From Acetivibrio saccincola (lineage in GTDB: Bacteria > Bacillota > Clostridia > Acetivibrionales > Acetivibrionaceae), in assembly GCF_002844395.1 (NCBI RefSeq), contig NZ_CP025197.1:1860001-1924000 (forward strand): a stretch of 64,000 nucleotides of DNA, given 5' to 3'. Below are positions 16,953 through 26,245 of the stretch, piece after piece. Both the position numbers and the translations under genes were made by a program. Under the pieces are notes generated by a model, which saw only the letters and a list, made by a program, of their open reading frames with translations, did no database searches and was not told where the DNA came from. Numbering within the stretch: position 1 is the first letter of the stretch; each line of letters begins with the position of its first letter.

Positions 16953-17483
16953 TTAAATATAGTCTAAATATATTTTGTAATTTTCATCATCAAAGCAGAC
17001 AAATATAACCTCTGTTATACTTGTATCTTTTTGCAGGAAATTTACAACCTCATTAATGGCAATTTCAGCTGCTAAATCCTTTGGAAACCTGTACACACCT
17101 GTACTGATGTTTGGAAAAGCAATTCTTTTTACATTATTTTCAACAGCTAATTTTAAACTGTTGTAATAGCACTTTCTAAGAAGTTCCTTTTCGTTATTTT
17201 CCCCGCCTTTCCAAACAGGTCCCACTGTGTGTATAACATATTTTGCTTTTAATTTACCTGCCGTTGTTATAACTGCTTCTCCTGTCCTGCATCCCCCTTG
17301 TTTTTCTCTTATCTTTATACACTCTTCCAATATTTCTTTTCCGCCTGCCCTATGTATTGCACCATCTACACCACCGCCACCAAGCAAACTGTTATTTGCG
17401 GCGTTAACTATTGCATCGGTTTCTATTTTTGTTATGTCACCTTTAATAACTTTAATTCTATCTTCAACATTATCAAAAACCAC
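16953..17483 (-). CDS. Macro domain protein (O-acetyl-ADP-ribose deacetylase type)
   Basis: The 176-residue protein is a single macro domain. The ADP-ribose-binding motifs are [21 protein letters not shown] (about residues 15-35) and [31 protein letters not shown] supplies the phosphate loop. Members of the YmdB/MacroD class hydrolyse O-acetyl-ADP-ribose or remove ADP-ribose from proteins. It lies about 200 bases downstream of trmD on the same strand, where rplS would be expected. Confidence 0.92.
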   Translation of the reverse strand: MVFDNVEDRIKVIKGDITKIETDAIVNAANNSLLGGGGVDGAIHRAGGKEILEECIKIREKQGGCRTGEAVITTAGKLKAKYVIHTVGPVWKGGENNEKELLRKCYYNSLKLAVENNVKRIAFPNISTGVYRFPKDLAAEIAINEVVNFLQKDTSITEVIFVCFDDENYKIYLDYI

Positions 17484-17681
17484 AATATTTCCCCTTTCTA
17501 TTTAAAACCCTTATGTTATAATCTTCAATCTCTATATTAAAATCTCCATTAAAATCTTCCTGCCACAAAATAATTGTCTATATTATATATTCTTCTAAAT
17601 AAAAATCTTTTTTCCTGCTTTTAATGCTTATTTTTTAATTAGATTTATTTTTTCATTCTTTATTTAGACTCATTTTTTTGA

Positions 17682-18368
17682 TTAATCTCTTTTTTTCAAA
17701 AGGTCAGGTCTTTTTTCTAAAGTTCTTTTTAACGACTGTTCTTTTCTCCACTCCTCTATTTTGGCATGATGTCCTGAGAGCAAAATATCAGGTACTTTCC
17801 TGCCCATAAATTCATAAGGCCTTGTATATTGGGGGTATTCAAGAAGCCCATTGTAGTGGGATTCATTTTTATATGCATCTTCACTTGGAAGTACATCAGG
17901 AACCAGCCTGCTTACAGAATCTATTAGTACCATTGCAGGAATTTCTCCGCCGGTTAGTACATAGTCCCCTATTGAAATTTCCTCATCAACAATTTCTTCA
18001 ATAATCCTCTCATCAACACCTTCGTAATGCCCGCAAAGAAGAATTAAGTGTTTTTCCTTTGACAATTCCACTACTTTTTTCTGATTCAGAACCTTCCCCT
18101 GAGGGCTCAAATAAATTACCTTAGGCTTATGGGGAAGATCTTTTACAATTGATAAATATGCATCATAAATGGGCTGGGGCGTCATTACCATACCTCCCCC
18201 GCCGCCATATGGGTAATCGTCCACCTTCTTATGTTTGTCCTTAGAAAAATCCCTTATATTTATTGCATTTATTTCAATTATGTTTTTTTCCTGTGCCCTT
18301 CCTATTATGCTTTCTTTCATCACTGCATGAAATATATCCGGAAAAAGAGTTAAAACATCAAATCTCAT
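17682..18368 (-). CDS. trmD: tRNA (guanine37-N1)-methyltransferase TrmD
   Basis: TrmD methylates G37 of tRNAs reading CNN codons, using S-adenosylmethionine, and prevents frameshifting. The 228-residue protein begins [13 protein letters not shown]. It shows the trefoil-knot motifs [23 protein letters not shown] and [15 protein letters not shown] (about residues 60-140), followed by the family's YTRP and [13 protein letters not shown]. It overlaps the 3' end of rimM by 11 bases and belongs to the ffh-rpsP-khpA-rimM-trmD operon. rplS, the normal next gene, is absent. Confidence 0.98.
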   Translation of the reverse strand: MRFDVLTLFPDIFHAVMKESIIGRAQEKNIIEINAINIRDFSKDKHKKVDDYPYGGGGGMVMTPQPIYDAYLSIVKDLPHKPKVIYLSPQGKVLNQKKVVELSKEKHLILLCGHYEGVDERIIEEIVDEEISIGDYVLTGGEIPAMVLIDSVSRLVPDVLPSEDAYKNESHYNGLLEYPQYTRPYEFMGRKVPDILLSGHHAKIEEWRKEQSLKRTLEKRPDLLKKRD

Positions 18369-18882
18369 CGTCCACCAGCCCTTCAGGTAAACTTACCACC
18401 ATCTTTTTATTTTCAATTGAAACATCTTTAACAACCGACTTTAATGCAGGTATCAGTATATCTTTTCCTTTTTTCCTCTTTACAATATAAACATCATTGC
18501 TGCCTGTCTTGAGGACATCTTTTAATTTTCCAACAACCTCCCCTGATTCCTCATACACATCCATTCCTATTAAATCACATATAAAAAAGGAATCTTCAGG
18601 AAGGTCTACAGCATCTTTTCTATCAATTATCACATATGAATTTTTAAACTTTTCTGCATCATTTATATTGGTTATTTCTTTAAATTTTATATACACAAAA
18701 TTCTTATGATACCTTACTTTTTCCACATTGTATTTTTCCATATTCCCTGATATATCAGGAGAAATATACGCCTGTTTTAATTTATCAAATCTTTTTGGAT
18801 CGTCAGTTAAGGGTATAATTTTAAGTTCCCCTCTTATACCATGGGTATTTACAATTTTTCCTATTTGCAAGAATTTTATCAT
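18358..18882 (-). CDS. rimM: 16S rRNA processing protein RimM
   Basis: RimM binds ribosomal protein S19 and helps mature the 30S head. The 174-residue protein has the N-terminal RimM barrel ([16 protein letters not shown]) and the C-terminal PRC barrel ([22 protein letters not shown] and [20 protein letters not shown]). Length is normal. The 166 bases upstream to khpA hold a 46-bp inverted repeat. Confidence 0.96.
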   Translation of the reverse strand: MIKFLQIGKIVNTHGIRGELKIIPLTDDPKRFDKLKQAYISPDISGNMEKYNVEKVRYHKNFVYIKFKEITNINDAEKFKNSYVIIDRKDAVDLPEDSFFICDLIGMDVYEESGEVVGKLKDVLKTGSNDVYIVKRKKGKDILIPALKSVVKDVSIENKKMVVSLPEGLVDDEI

Positions 18883-18929
18883 AATAGAAACACCACCAAA
18901 AAGTATTTTTCATTATACAGCCTGTCCTG

Positions 18930-18975
18930 TTATATAAAAGATGTGGACAAAAATTTGTCCACATCTTTTATATAA
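18930..18975. repeat. Perfect 22-bp inverted repeat with 2-base centre
   Basis: TTATATAAAAGATGTGGACAAA and its exact complement are separated by two bases. It lies between khpA and rimM inside the ribosomal operon. No T-run follows on either strand, so it is not a standard terminator. It could be an RNA processing hairpin or a miniature element. Confidence 0.8.
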
Positions 18976-19048
18976 ACATCATATAAGTATCAAAATATTT
19001 AAAATTACAAGGAATAAAATCCCCATATAATTTTGCTAAAGCAATATT

Positions 19049-19279
19049 TTACTGTAGTATTTCTACAGACACTCTTTTGTCTTCTTTTACAGCGGCAGCT
19101 TTCATAACAGTCCTTATCGCTTTTGCTATTCTGCCCTGTTTGCCTATTACTTTACCCATATCATCTTTTGCTACTTTTAACTCAAGTATAACGGATTTTT
19201 CACCCTCTACTTCATTAACAGATACTTCATCTGGGTTATCTACTAATGCTTTAGCAAGTGTTTCGAGAAGTTCTTTCAT
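19049..19279 (-). CDS. khpA: KH domain RNA-binding protein KhpA (YlqC)
   Basis: The 76-residue protein is a single KH domain with the GKVIGKQGRIAKAIR loop (GxxG as GKQG). KhpA binds RNA, usually with KhpB, and influences cell elongation and division in Firmicutes. It sits in its conserved place, 33 bases downstream of rpsP. The ribosome site is GGGAGG upstream of the ATG at 19279. Confidence 0.95.
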   Translation of the reverse strand: MKELLETLAKALVDNPDEVSVNEVEGEKSVILELKVAKDDMGKVIGKQGRIAKAIRTVMKAAAVKEDKRVSVEILQ

Positions 19280-19312
19280 ATTCCTGCCTCCCGTATTATT
19301 TTACCCATTATT

Positions 19313-19555
19313 TTAAGCTTCCTCAACCTTTTTTAAAAGGGCTTTTACTTTATCTGTAGGTTGTGCTCCATTTTTAATCCATTTTTGCGCCTTTTCAACA
19401 TCAATTTTAACTTCAGGCGGGTCAGTCATAGGATTGTAAAATCCTATTTCCTCAATAAACCTACCGTCTCTTGGAGATCTTGAATCAGCTACAACAACTC
19501 TATAGAAAGGACTTTTTTTTGCACCCATTCTTCTTAATCTTATTTTAACTGCCAT
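19313..19555 (-). CDS. rpsP: 30S ribosomal protein S16
   Basis: The 80-residue S16 has the diagnostic start [20 protein letters not shown] and continues [22 protein letters not shown]. It assembles early in the central/5' domain of the 30S subunit. GGGAGGTG lies just before the ATG. It follows ffh by 38 bases in the same operon. Confidence 0.99.
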   Translation of the reverse strand: MAVKIRLRRMGAKKSPFYRVVVADSRSPRDGRFIEEIGFYNPMTDPPEVKIDVEKAQKWIKNGAQPTDKVKALLKKVEEA

Positions 19556-19593
19556 TTTTTCACCTCCCGACTTTAAAATAAACTGATTTTTTA

Positions 19594-20940
19594 TTAAAAT
19601 GGCATTCGGAATTTTCCAAATCCCTTTTTGCCACGTTTGCCAAATTTAGTCATTTCAGACATGGATTTGAACATTTTTTTCATGTTTTCAAAATCTTTTA
19701 AAAGCCTGTTAACCTGCTGTACTGTAGTGCCGCTGCCCCTGGCAATCCTCTTTCTCCTGCTGCCGTTTATAATTGATGGGTTTAATCTTTCCTCTTTGGT
19801 CATTGACTGTATTATAGCTTCAATATGAACCATCTTTTTTTCATCAATTTCTACATTTTTAAGTGCATTGGCGTTAAGACCCGGAATCATTCCTAACAAT
19901 TGATTTAAAGGTCCCATTTTTCTAATCTGCTGCATTTGCTCTAGGAAATCATCCAATGTAAACTGCTGTGTGCGCATTTTTTTCTCTAATTCCATGGCCT
20001 TTTTCTCATCAAACGCTTCCTGGGCTTTTTCAATGAGACTTAAAACATCCCCCATCCCAAGGATTCTAGATGCCATCCTGTCAGGGAAAAACGGTTCTAT
20101 TTCATTTAGTTTTTCCCCGGTACCTATAAACTTTATAGGCTTTCCGGTAACTGCTTTTACAGATAGAGCAGCACCGCCTCTTGTGTCGCCATCAAGTTTA
20201 GTAAGTATGATTCCATCTATTCCTAATTTTTCATTAAAGGTTTTTGCCACATTAACAGCATCCTGACCTGTCATAGAGTCTACAACAAGCAGGATTTCCT
20301 GGGGCATTACCGCCATCTTTATGTTTTCTAACTCATTCATAAGCTCTTCATCTATGTGAAGCCTTCCGGCAGTATCTATTATGACTAAATCAAACTGGTT
20401 TGAAATGGCATGTTCAACAGCTGCCTTTGCTATATCAACAGGTTTTTTGCTGTTTTCTATCGCAAAAACATCAATATCAAGCTGGCCTCCAACAACCTGG
20501 AGCTGCTTTATAGCCGCAGGTCTGTAAACGTCACATGCCACCAGTAGGGGTTTTTTCCCCTGTTTTCTTAAAAGATTGGCAAGCTTTCCGGTGGTGGTTG
20601 TTTTACCAGAACCCTGAAGCCCTACCATCATATATACAGTTGGCGGCTTAGAAGAAAAAGTTACCTTACTCTGGCTTGAGCCCATAAGGTCAATCATTTC
20701 TTCATTTACTATTTTTATAACCTGCTGTCCTGGAGTCAGGCTTTCTAAAACATCCTGACCAACAGCCCTTTCAGAAACCTTGTCAATAAAGTCCTTTACC
20801 ACTTTAAAGTTAACGTCAGCCTCTAAAAGAGCAAGCTTTATTTCACGCATCATTTGTTTTACATCTTTTTCTGTAACTCTTCCTTTTCCCCTAAACTTCT
20901 TTATAGTCTCCTGAAGCTTACTGGATAACCCTTCAAAAAC
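19594..20940 (-). CDS. ffh: Signal recognition particle protein Ffh
   Basis: Ffh is the SRP54 GTPase that, with 4.5S/6S RNA, targets membrane and secreted proteins to the translocase. The start is set at the ATG at 20940 ([13 protein letters not shown]) with GAGGTG nine bases upstream. The longer frame to 20982 would overlap ylxM and add a non-family leader. The N domain comes first, then the G domain with [17 protein letters not shown] and [12 protein letters not shown], then a Met-rich M domain with the [13 protein letters not shown]-binding signature near the C-terminus. Length, about 448 residues, is normal. Confidence 0.98.
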   Translation of the reverse strand, partial: VFEGLSSKLQETIKKFRGKGRVTEKDVKQMMREIKLALLEADVNFKVVKDFIDKVSERAVGQDVLESLTPGQQVIKIVNEEMIDLMGSSQSKVTFSSKPPTVYMMVGLQGSGKTTTTGKLANLLRKQGKKPLLVACDVYRPAAIKQLQVVGGQLDIDVFAIENSKKPVDIAKAAVEHAISNQFDLVIIDTAGRLHIDEELMNELENIKMAVMPQEILLVVDSMTGQDAVNVAKTFNEKLGIDGIILTKLDGDTRGGAALSVKAVTGKPIKFIGTGEKLNEIEPFFPDRMASRILGMGDVLSLIEKAQEAFDEKKAMELEKKMRTQQFTLDDFLEQMQQIRKMGPLNQLLGMIPGLNANALKNVEIDEKKMVHIEAIIQSMTKEERLNPSIINGSRRKRIARGSGTTVQQVNRLLKDFENMKKMFKSMSEMTKFGKRGKKGFGKFRMPF

Positions 20941-20971
20941 CATAATATAAGACACCTCATTTTCGATATCC

Positions 20972-21325
20972 TTAACTTTCAATTATCTTCCGTATTTCTT
21001 CCTCTACCATTTTCAAAATAGAAATATCTTCTTCTTTCATATTGCTTTTATCTATATCCTCTAAATACTTTAGTATCTTTTTTTCTTTGTCTTTTTGTAC
21101 TGCAAATTTATTTATAAGCCCAAGCTTATCTTCCATATCTTTAAGTATTGCTTTGCACCTCTTTATATTGTCATAAACGCCCTGCCTGCTTATATTAAGG
21201 TGCTGGGCTATTTCACCTAAGGAGTAGTCGCTGTTAAAGTGTAAATCCATAATCTCATACTGTCTTTCAGTAAGTATCTGTCCGTAAAAATCCAAAAGCA
21301 TTGACATTTTATAAACATCATCCAT
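20972..21325 (-). CDS. ylxM: YlxM family SRP-associated DNA-binding protein
   Basis: The 117-residue YlxM protein has a sigma-like helix-turn-helix, LNSDYSLGEIAQHLNIS-type (residues about 30-47 read HFNSDYSLGEIAQHLNISRQ). In Firmicutes it precedes ffh, and in streptococci YlxM modulates SRP assembly. It ends 32 bases before ffh, and its 3' end lies near the Ffh ribosome site, suggesting coupled translation. It is likely the first gene of the ffh-trmD operon. Confidence 0.93.
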   Translation of the reverse strand: MDDVYKMSMLLDFYGQILTERQYEIMDLHFNSDYSLGEIAQHLNISRQGVYDNIKRCKAILKDMEDKLGLINKFAVQKDKEKKILKYLEDIDKSNMKEEDISILKMVEEEIRKIIES

Positions 21326-21383
21326 ATTTTATTCACCTGTAAAGTAAAACACTTTACACCCCATTTTATTTCAATTTAAAGCA

Positions 21384-22250
21384 TTAGTCAAGAGTTTTTT
21401 TAAATTTTTTATTTTTTAGTTCATTTATAATAAAATCTAAATATAAAGATACAATATTTATATCAGTTGTTGAATACAGCATTCTTGCCCCTACAACATC
21501 TTCAATTTCGTTAAAAACCATTTTTCCTCCGTCAAATACAAAGTCTATACCTACAAGTCCAAAATCAAAAAGCTCAATTATTTTATATACTGTAGATTTT
21601 TCTTCAGGGCTTAAACTATAAACTTTTGCAGAGCCTCCTAAAGAGTAATTGCTTCTAAAATCAGAATCAGAAACCCTTAAAATTGAGGCTATTATTTTGT
21701 CCTTTAATACATAAACCCTTAAATCTTTCCCCAAATCACCGGCAGGTTTTTGAATTACTATATTTTCATCAGGAATCAGGTCTACAGCCTTTTTAAATTG
21801 TTCTTCATTTTTAACTAAAAAAACATTTTCCCCGCCACTGCCAAAGGAAGGCTTTACAATTGAAGGGTATTCTATGGAAACTGAGGCGCCTTTTTTTAAA
21901 AAAAGCGTGTCCATAATTTTAACATTTGCTTTAGAAACGTATTGATAAGTTTTTTGTTTGTCATTGCATATATAACTTACAAAGCTGTTATTAAAAACAG
22001 GTACCCCCATATTCTCAAATTGTTTGCTTAAAAGAGGATTAATGGTTCTCATGATAACAAATTGAGGAAGACTGCACTCTTCCTCCTTATAAAAGAGTGC
22101 ACATTTATTATCCTTTATACCAAATTCAATATCTTCAATTAAAATAAGTTTAAGTTTTATATTTCTTTTTCTACACTCTTTAAAATATATATTGATATAG
22201 TGTATATTTCTGTCAACCCTGGACTTGTCGTAAAGTAGCCATGCTTCCAT
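21384..22250 (-). CDS. RimK-like ATP-grasp ligase (first of a pair)
   Basis: The 288-residue protein has the ATP-grasp fold. PSIVKPSFGSGGENVFLV is the ATP-binding lysine and glycine loop near residue 130, VIQKPAGDLGKDLRVYV is the central region, and GIDFVFDGGKMVFNEIEDVVGARM is the metal-binding strand. RimK-type enzymes join an amino acid or amine to a carboxylate with ATP. A possible oddity is an ExEx pattern (NEIED) rather than EvN at the metal site. A homologue of similar length lies 270 bases upstream. The acceptor is unknown. Confidence 0.8.
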   Translation of the reverse strand: MEAWLLYDKSRVDRNIHYINIYFKECRKRNIKLKLILIEDIEFGIKDNKCALFYKEEECSLPQFVIMRTINPLLSKQFENMGVPVFNNSFVSYICNDKQKTYQYVSKANVKIMDTLFLKKGASVSIEYPSIVKPSFGSGGENVFLVKNEEQFKKAVDLIPDENIVIQKPAGDLGKDLRVYVLKDKIIASILRVSDSDFRSNYSLGGSAKVYSLSPEEKSTVYKIIELFDFGLVGIDFVFDGGKMVFNEIEDVVGARMLYSTTDINIVSLYLDFIINELKNKKFKKTLD

Positions 22251-22519
22251 TATTTTATTCCTTTAGCTCCCCTTTTCTCATAATCTAAAACTTAACCGTA
22301 GCTTATGCAATTTTCACGCAACATTCTTTATGCTTAATTTAAAACTTAACTAAAAAACTTTTAAAAATGATTTATTTTAAATCTTACTTAAAATTGCTTT
22401 TAAAAAATTTTAAGCTTTTCCATCAAATTAATTTTATAAAAATTAATTTATAAAAACTGCTCTTTTAATAAAACTCTACTTATAAAACTGTACTTTTCCG
22501 TACAAAAACTTTCTAAGTT

Positions 22520-23428
22520 TTAGTTGGCATAAAGCTTCATGTCTAAGTTAAACCCGTTTATTTCATCTATAATATGTCTTATAATGTAATCTGCCACATT
22601 AACCCCCGTGCAATCATATATATTTTTAAAATGTGCATTTGAATTCACTTCACAAAAAACCGGCTCATCATTTTCGCCAAACAATATATCTACTCCGGCA
22701 AAATCCAAACCAAGAGCATCACATACTTTAACAGCAAGTTCAATCTGGGCATCAGCGGGGGTATATTCTTTCATTTTTCCTCCATTTGTTATATTAGCCC
22801 TGAAATCATTATCATTATAGCGGTACATTGATGTCACCATTTTCCCGCCGACAATGTGTATTCTAACATCCCTGCCCTTACTGGACTCAATAAATTCTTG
22901 AAAGAGAATAGGTCTTACTCCCAAAGATTTAAGAAGCTCTATTAATTCATCTTTGTTTTGTACCAAATAAACTTGCCGCCCAAAGGAGCCAAAGCACTCC
23001 TTTACTATTAAGGGAAATCCTAATGTTTCTATTACCATGTCAATATATTCTTCTTTTTCATAATCCACATCCCAGTAAATTTTAGGTGATACAATGGTTT
23101 TAGGTGTTTTTATACCTTGTTGGGAAAGCTTAATATGTGATAGTGATTTGTCATCACATATTTCAATTGCTGATGCCGTGTTAAATAGCCTGAATCCCTT
23201 TTCTTCAAGAAAATTTGCAAGTCTTATATCCTTATCCCAAAACAAAATAAAGCTTGGTTTTTCAAAAATGCTAATGTTATCGTAATCAAATAAACCACAC
23301 ATTAATTCAACATTTGTTTTTTTAATTAAATTAACTTGTTGTCTTTCTGCCGCTTCCTGAAGCATATTAAAAATTTCCATAAATTTTTTTGACTTAACAA
23401 AATGATTTACAACAAGCCATCCTGTCAT
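22520..23428 (-). CDS. RimK-like ATP-grasp ligase (second of a pair)
   Basis: The start at 23428 (MTGWLVVNHFVKS) is supported by AAGGAG seven bases upstream; the frame to 23461 is not. ATP-grasp motifs are FPLIVKECFGSFGRQVYLVQ (Lys and Gly loop), LFQEFIESSKGRDVRIHIVGG and GVDILFGENDEPVFCEVNSNAHF, with the classic E-x-N metal site. This is close to RimK/LysX-type ligases (about 302 residues). It and the next gene downstream share layout and may act in sequence on one substrate. The 42-bp palindrome at 23453-23494 lies right before its ribosome site. Confidence 0.82.
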   Translation of the reverse strand: MTGWLVVNHFVKSKKFMEIFNMLQEAAERQQVNLIKKTNVELMCGLFDYDNISIFEKPSFILFWDKDIRLANFLEEKGFRLFNTASAIEICDDKSLSHIKLSQQGIKTPKTIVSPKIYWDVDYEKEEYIDMVIETLGFPLIVKECFGSFGRQVYLVQNKDELIELLKSLGVRPILFQEFIESSKGRDVRIHIVGGKMVTSMYRYNDNDFRANITNGGKMKEYTPADAQIELAVKVCDALGLDFAGVDILFGENDEPVFCEVNSNAHFKNIYDCTGVNVADYIIRHIIDEINGFNLDMKLYAN

Positions 23429-23452
23429 AATGCTTCTCCTTAACATATCATA

Positions 23453-23494
23453 TTTATGCAAAAATCAGTTTTTAAAAACTGATTTTTGCATAAA
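23453..23494. repeat. Perfect 42-bp palindrome
   Basis: TTTATGCAAAAATCAGTTTTT is followed immediately by its exact complement. It lies between the yneA-like gene and the ATP-grasp gene, both on the minus strand. As RNA it would fold into a hairpin, possibly ending the SOS transcript, but no T-run follows. Confidence 0.85.
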
Positions 23495-23550
23495 CATTTT
23501 ATCAGAAGAATGATTTTTTTAAAAGAGTTTTAGGCAATAAATTTTAATAA

Positions 23551-23835
23551 TCATTCAACAATTATTACAAGTTCGTCTCCGGCTTTAATCTCACTGTTTT
23601 CTAAATCATTTATCTCCATTATTCTATGTATGTATTCCCTTATATCACCTTTTTTATTGTAGCGCTCTGCAATATCCCACAGAGTATCACCGCTGTTTAT
23701 TTTAATTATTTCATAACACTCTTCTTTATATCCATAGATATTTACCATTGATATTATTATAAACATTGAAGTTATGACAAAAGCCATAAAGAAAATAAAT
23801 CTCTTTTTATTTTTTAAAACGTATCTTTTTTTCAT
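23551..23835 (-). CDS. LysM membrane protein, YneA-like SOS division inhibitor candidate
   Basis: The ATG at 23835 follows GGGAG by eight bases. The protein (94 residues) has a basic N-terminus, one transmembrane segment (FIFFMAFVITSMFIIISMV) and a C-terminal LysM domain (IKINSGDTLWDIAERYN...). This is the layout of YneA, which blocks cell division during SOS and sits divergent from lexA in Bacillus. The gene is divergent from lexA here too. Its promoter TTGACA-17-TATAAT contains a LexA box in the spacer. Function is inferred from layout and context; sequence similarity to YneA outside LysM is not assessed. Confidence 0.85.
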   Translation of the reverse strand: MKKRYVLKNKKRFIFFMAFVITSMFIIISMVNIYGYKEECYEIIKINSGDTLWDIAERYNKKGDIREYIHRIMEINDLENSEIKAGDELVIIVE

Positions 23836-23862
23836 AAAACCAACTCCCAAACAAATGATCTA

Positions 23863-23937
23863 AGAAACATGCGTTCTTATAAAGAATTATACCGAACAAA
23901 AGTTCTTATGTCAATACTTTTGCCGAACATTAGTTTG
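23863..23937. promoter_or_regulatory. Three LexA (SOS) boxes in the lexA/yneA intergenic region
   Basis: CGAACATTAGTTTG (23924-23937) fits the Firmicute consensus CGAACRNRYGTTYG closely. CGAACAAAAGTTCT (23893-23906) is one mismatch-type variant and lies inside the spacer of the leftward promoter. A weaker AGAAACATGCGTTCT lies at 23863-23877, downstream of that promoter. Together they would repress both genes. Confidence 0.88.
23886..23914 (-). promoter_or_regulatory. Promoter of the yneA-like gene
   Basis: TTGACA (23914-23909), 17-base spacer, TATAAT (23891-23886) on the minus strand; a consensus promoter with a LexA box in the spacer. Confidence 0.85.
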
Positions 23938-23963
23938 TTTTTTGAAAAATAATGTGATATAAT
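23935..23963 (+). promoter_or_regulatory. Promoter of lexA
   Basis: TTGTTT (23935-23940), 17-base spacer, TATAAT (23958-23963). The -35 overlaps the best LexA box, consistent with autorepression. Confidence 0.75.
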
Positions 23964-24007
23964 ATCATTAGGATAAATAAAGACTAATATTTTCAAGAGG
24001 TGAAAAA

Positions 24008-24688
24008 ATGAAAAATAAACTTACGAAAAAACAACAGGAAATTCTCGATTTTTTAAATAAAGAAATAGAAGCTAAAGGCTACCCCCCTTCAGTAAGGGAA
24101 ATATGCAAAGCCGTCGGTCTTAAATCCACATCCACAGTACACAGTTACCTTACCAAATTAGAAGAGAAAGGCTATATAGTAAAAGGTCCTGCTAAATCAC
24201 GGGCTCTTAGGGTTGTAAAAGGAAGTAAAGGTGAAAATTTAGAAAATTCCAATAAAAATTTTGATGATAATAAAAATGATAATCATAAAAAGGATTACTA
24301 TAGTAAAAAAGAACTTGTTGAAGTGCCTATAGTTGGAAAAGTTACTGCAGGTCAGCCTATACTTGCAGTTGAAAATATAGAAGATACTTTCCCACTGCCT
24401 TTGGATTTTGTTCAAAATTCTTCTGCATTTATGCTTAAAGTAAGTGGGGACAGCATGATAGAAGCAGGTATTTTAGACAATGACTATATACTGGTAAGGC
24501 AGCAGTCCACCGCTGTAAACGGGGATATAGTGGTGGCGCTCATTGGAGACGAAGCAACTGTTAAAACTTTTTACCGAGAAAAAGAACATATAAGACTTCA
24601 GCCGGAAAACAAATATTTAGACCCCATTATAGTAAAAGAGGATTTAACCATTCTAGGTAAAGTTATAGGCGTTTTTAGAAAAATGTAA
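24008..24688 (+). CDS. lexA: SOS regulator LexA
   Basis: LexA represses the DNA-damage regulon and cleaves itself when RecA is activated. The winged helix (residues 1-65, [16 protein letters not shown] and [16 protein letters not shown]) is followed by an unusually polar Asn/Lys/Asp linker (about 75-102). The peptidase domain has the cleavage site Ala114-Gly115 (VTAGQP), Ser149 (SGDSM) and Lys186 (EATVKTF). At 226 residues it is a little longer than the usual 200-210 because of the linker. AAGAGG precedes the ATG. Confidence 0.98.
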   Translation: MKNKLTKKQQEILDFLNKEIEAKGYPPSVREICKAVGLKSTSTVHSYLTKLEEKGYIVKGPAKSRALRVVKGSKGENLENSNKNFDDNKNDNHKKDYYSKKELVEVPIVGKVTAGQPILAVENIEDTFPLPLDFVQNSSAFMLKVSGDSMIEAGILDNDYILVRQQSTAVNGDIVVALIGDEATVKTFYREKEHIRLQPENKYLDPIIVKEDLTILGKVIGVFRKM

Positions 24689-24782
24689 TTTAGAGTATAG
24701 AGGTAAAAAACTTAGGGATAAAGTTTTGATGTAAAGTAGTTAAGGAATAAAGTTGAGGGGTAAAGTTTTAGGAATATGGCTA

Positions 24783-24818
24783 AAAGAGACTTCACTTAAA
24801 CCGGAAGTCTCTTTTTTT
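24783..24818 (+). terminator. Terminator downstream of lexA
   Basis: AAAGAGACTTC pairs with GAAGTCTCTTT around a nine-to-ten-base loop and runs into seven T. It is about 95 bases after the lexA stop. The A-run on the other side could let it also end the hfq transcript from the left-going strand. Confidence 0.8.
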
Positions 24819-24944
24819 GCCCGTATACCATATTTAAAGGAACTACAAGAACTTAAATTAAATATAGATTACCTTTTTTAAAATTTGTAAAACAATTTTA
24901 AAGGACAAGGCATTTAATACTTTTACCCTTTGCTGTTTTTAATC

Positions 24945-25193
24945 TTATTCGGCAGAACCCCTGGAGTCATTAAAAATAAGACTAACCAATTTCATTGGGC
25001 TAATTGTGGAAATAGCATGTTTGTAAATTAGCTGCTGTCTACCGTCGCTGTCTAAAACAACGGTAAAATTATCAAACCCTTTTACCAGCCCTTTTAATTG
25101 AAAGCCATTGGTAAGATAGACAGTAACAGGAATATGTTCCTTCCTTACCTGATTTAAAAAGACATCTTGTAAATTAATAGTACTCTTAGACAC
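24945..25193 (-). CDS. hfq: RNA chaperone Hfq
   Basis: The 82-residue Hfq has the Sm1 motif ([35 protein letters not shown]) and Sm2 (IYKHAISTI, the KHA-type segment of the central pore). Hfq forms hexamers that bind sRNAs and A-rich mRNA. It stands downstream of miaA as in many bacteria, with a 106-base gap, and ends the mutS-mutL-miaA-hfq group. Confidence 0.97.
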   Translation of the reverse strand: MSKSTINLQDVFLNQVRKEHIPVTVYLTNGFQLKGLVKGFDNFTVVLDSDGRQQLIYKHAISTISPMKLVSLIFNDSRGSAE

Positions 25194-25299
25194 AAGTAAT
25201 CCTCCTCTTTTTCTCTCTTTATTTTCTTTCTTTATTTCTTTCTTTTATTAAAAACATAAATAATTATTTCAATTGATAGTGTATACTATAATTTATATT

Positions 25300-26241
25300 C
25301 TACAAGATAATTCCATGTCTTGCAATATGATATTTGATTTTTTCTATAATTTCTTTTTCTTTTTTTATCTCATCTACTTTAATCCAGTAAACATTTTTTA
25401 ATTTTTTAAACCAGGTAATCTGTCTTTTTGCATACCTTCTTGTGTCCCTTTTTAATATATATACTGCTTCTTCTTTGGATATTTCCCCTTTTAAATATGA
25501 TATTATCTCTTTATAACCTAATCCCTGCATAGCTATGGTATTTTTATCATACCCCATTTCCATTAAATTCTTAACTTCTTCTACCAACCCCTGTTCCATC
25601 ATAAGATCAACTCTTTTTTCTATATCTTCATAAAGCTTTTCTCTCTCTTTGGTAAGACCTATAATAATATAATTATATTTGGGAGGATTATTTAAAGATT
25701 CCTCCTGATGGAGAGAAATTGGCTTTTTGGTATGGGTATAAACCTCTATAGCCCTTATTACTCTTTTAACATTGTTCATATGTATTTTCTCTGCAGCTTT
25801 TGGGTCGATAGCTTTTAACTTGTTATAAACGTACTCATTTCCATATTTTTTCGCTTCTTTTGCAAGTCTTTCTCTCAAATCCCAGTCACAAATAGTATCG
25901 GCAAATTCAATATTATAAACAAGTGAATTTATATAAAGTCCTGTACCGCCGCATACTATCGGGACTTTCCCTTTTTTTAAAATTTCTTCAGTATATTTGT
26001 ATGCAAGTTTTTGATATTTTACAACATTAAATTCTTCAGAGGGCTCTACTTCGTCTATAAGGTAGTGCTTTATTCCTGCCATTTCTTCTTTAGTGGGCTT
26101 TGCTGTCCCTATATTCATATATTTATACACTTGCATTGAATCGGCAGAAATTATTTCCCCCTGTATTTCCTTTGCAAGTTCTATTGAAACCTTTGTTTTC
26201 CCAGAAGCTGTAGGTCCTATAATAACTACTACATTATCCAT
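25300..26241 (-). CDS. miaA: tRNA dimethylallyltransferase MiaA
   Basis: MiaA adds a dimethylallyl group to A37 of tRNAs reading UNN codons; MiaB (33334-34749) then methylthiolates it. The 313-residue protein has the P-loop GPTASGKTKVSIELA, ISADSMQVYKYMNIGTAKP, the CGGTGLYI motif and the C-terminal RRYAKRQITWFKK. It starts four bases after the mutL stop, so it is co-transcribed with it. Confidence 0.98.
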   Translation of the reverse strand: MDNVVVIIGPTASGKTKVSIELAKEIQGEIISADSMQVYKYMNIGTAKPTKEEMAGIKHYLIDEVEPSEEFNVVKYQKLAYKYTEEILKKGKVPIVCGGTGLYINSLVYNIEFADTICDWDLRERLAKEAKKYGNEYVYNKLKAIDPKAAEKIHMNNVKRVIRAIEVYTHTKKPISLHQEESLNNPPKYNYIIIGLTKEREKLYEDIEKRVDLMMEQGLVEEVKNLMEMGYDKNTIAMQGLGYKEIISYLKGEISKEEAVYILKRDTRRYAKRQITWFKKLKNVYWIKVDEIKKEKEIIEKIKYHIARHGIIL

Positions 26242-26245
26242 ATCC

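Noticed and set aside
22251-22519. A precursor peptide between the two ATP-grasp genes
   Set aside because: No start codon with a ribosome site leads to a plausible peptide; the gap is AT-rich with AAACTT-type simple repeats.
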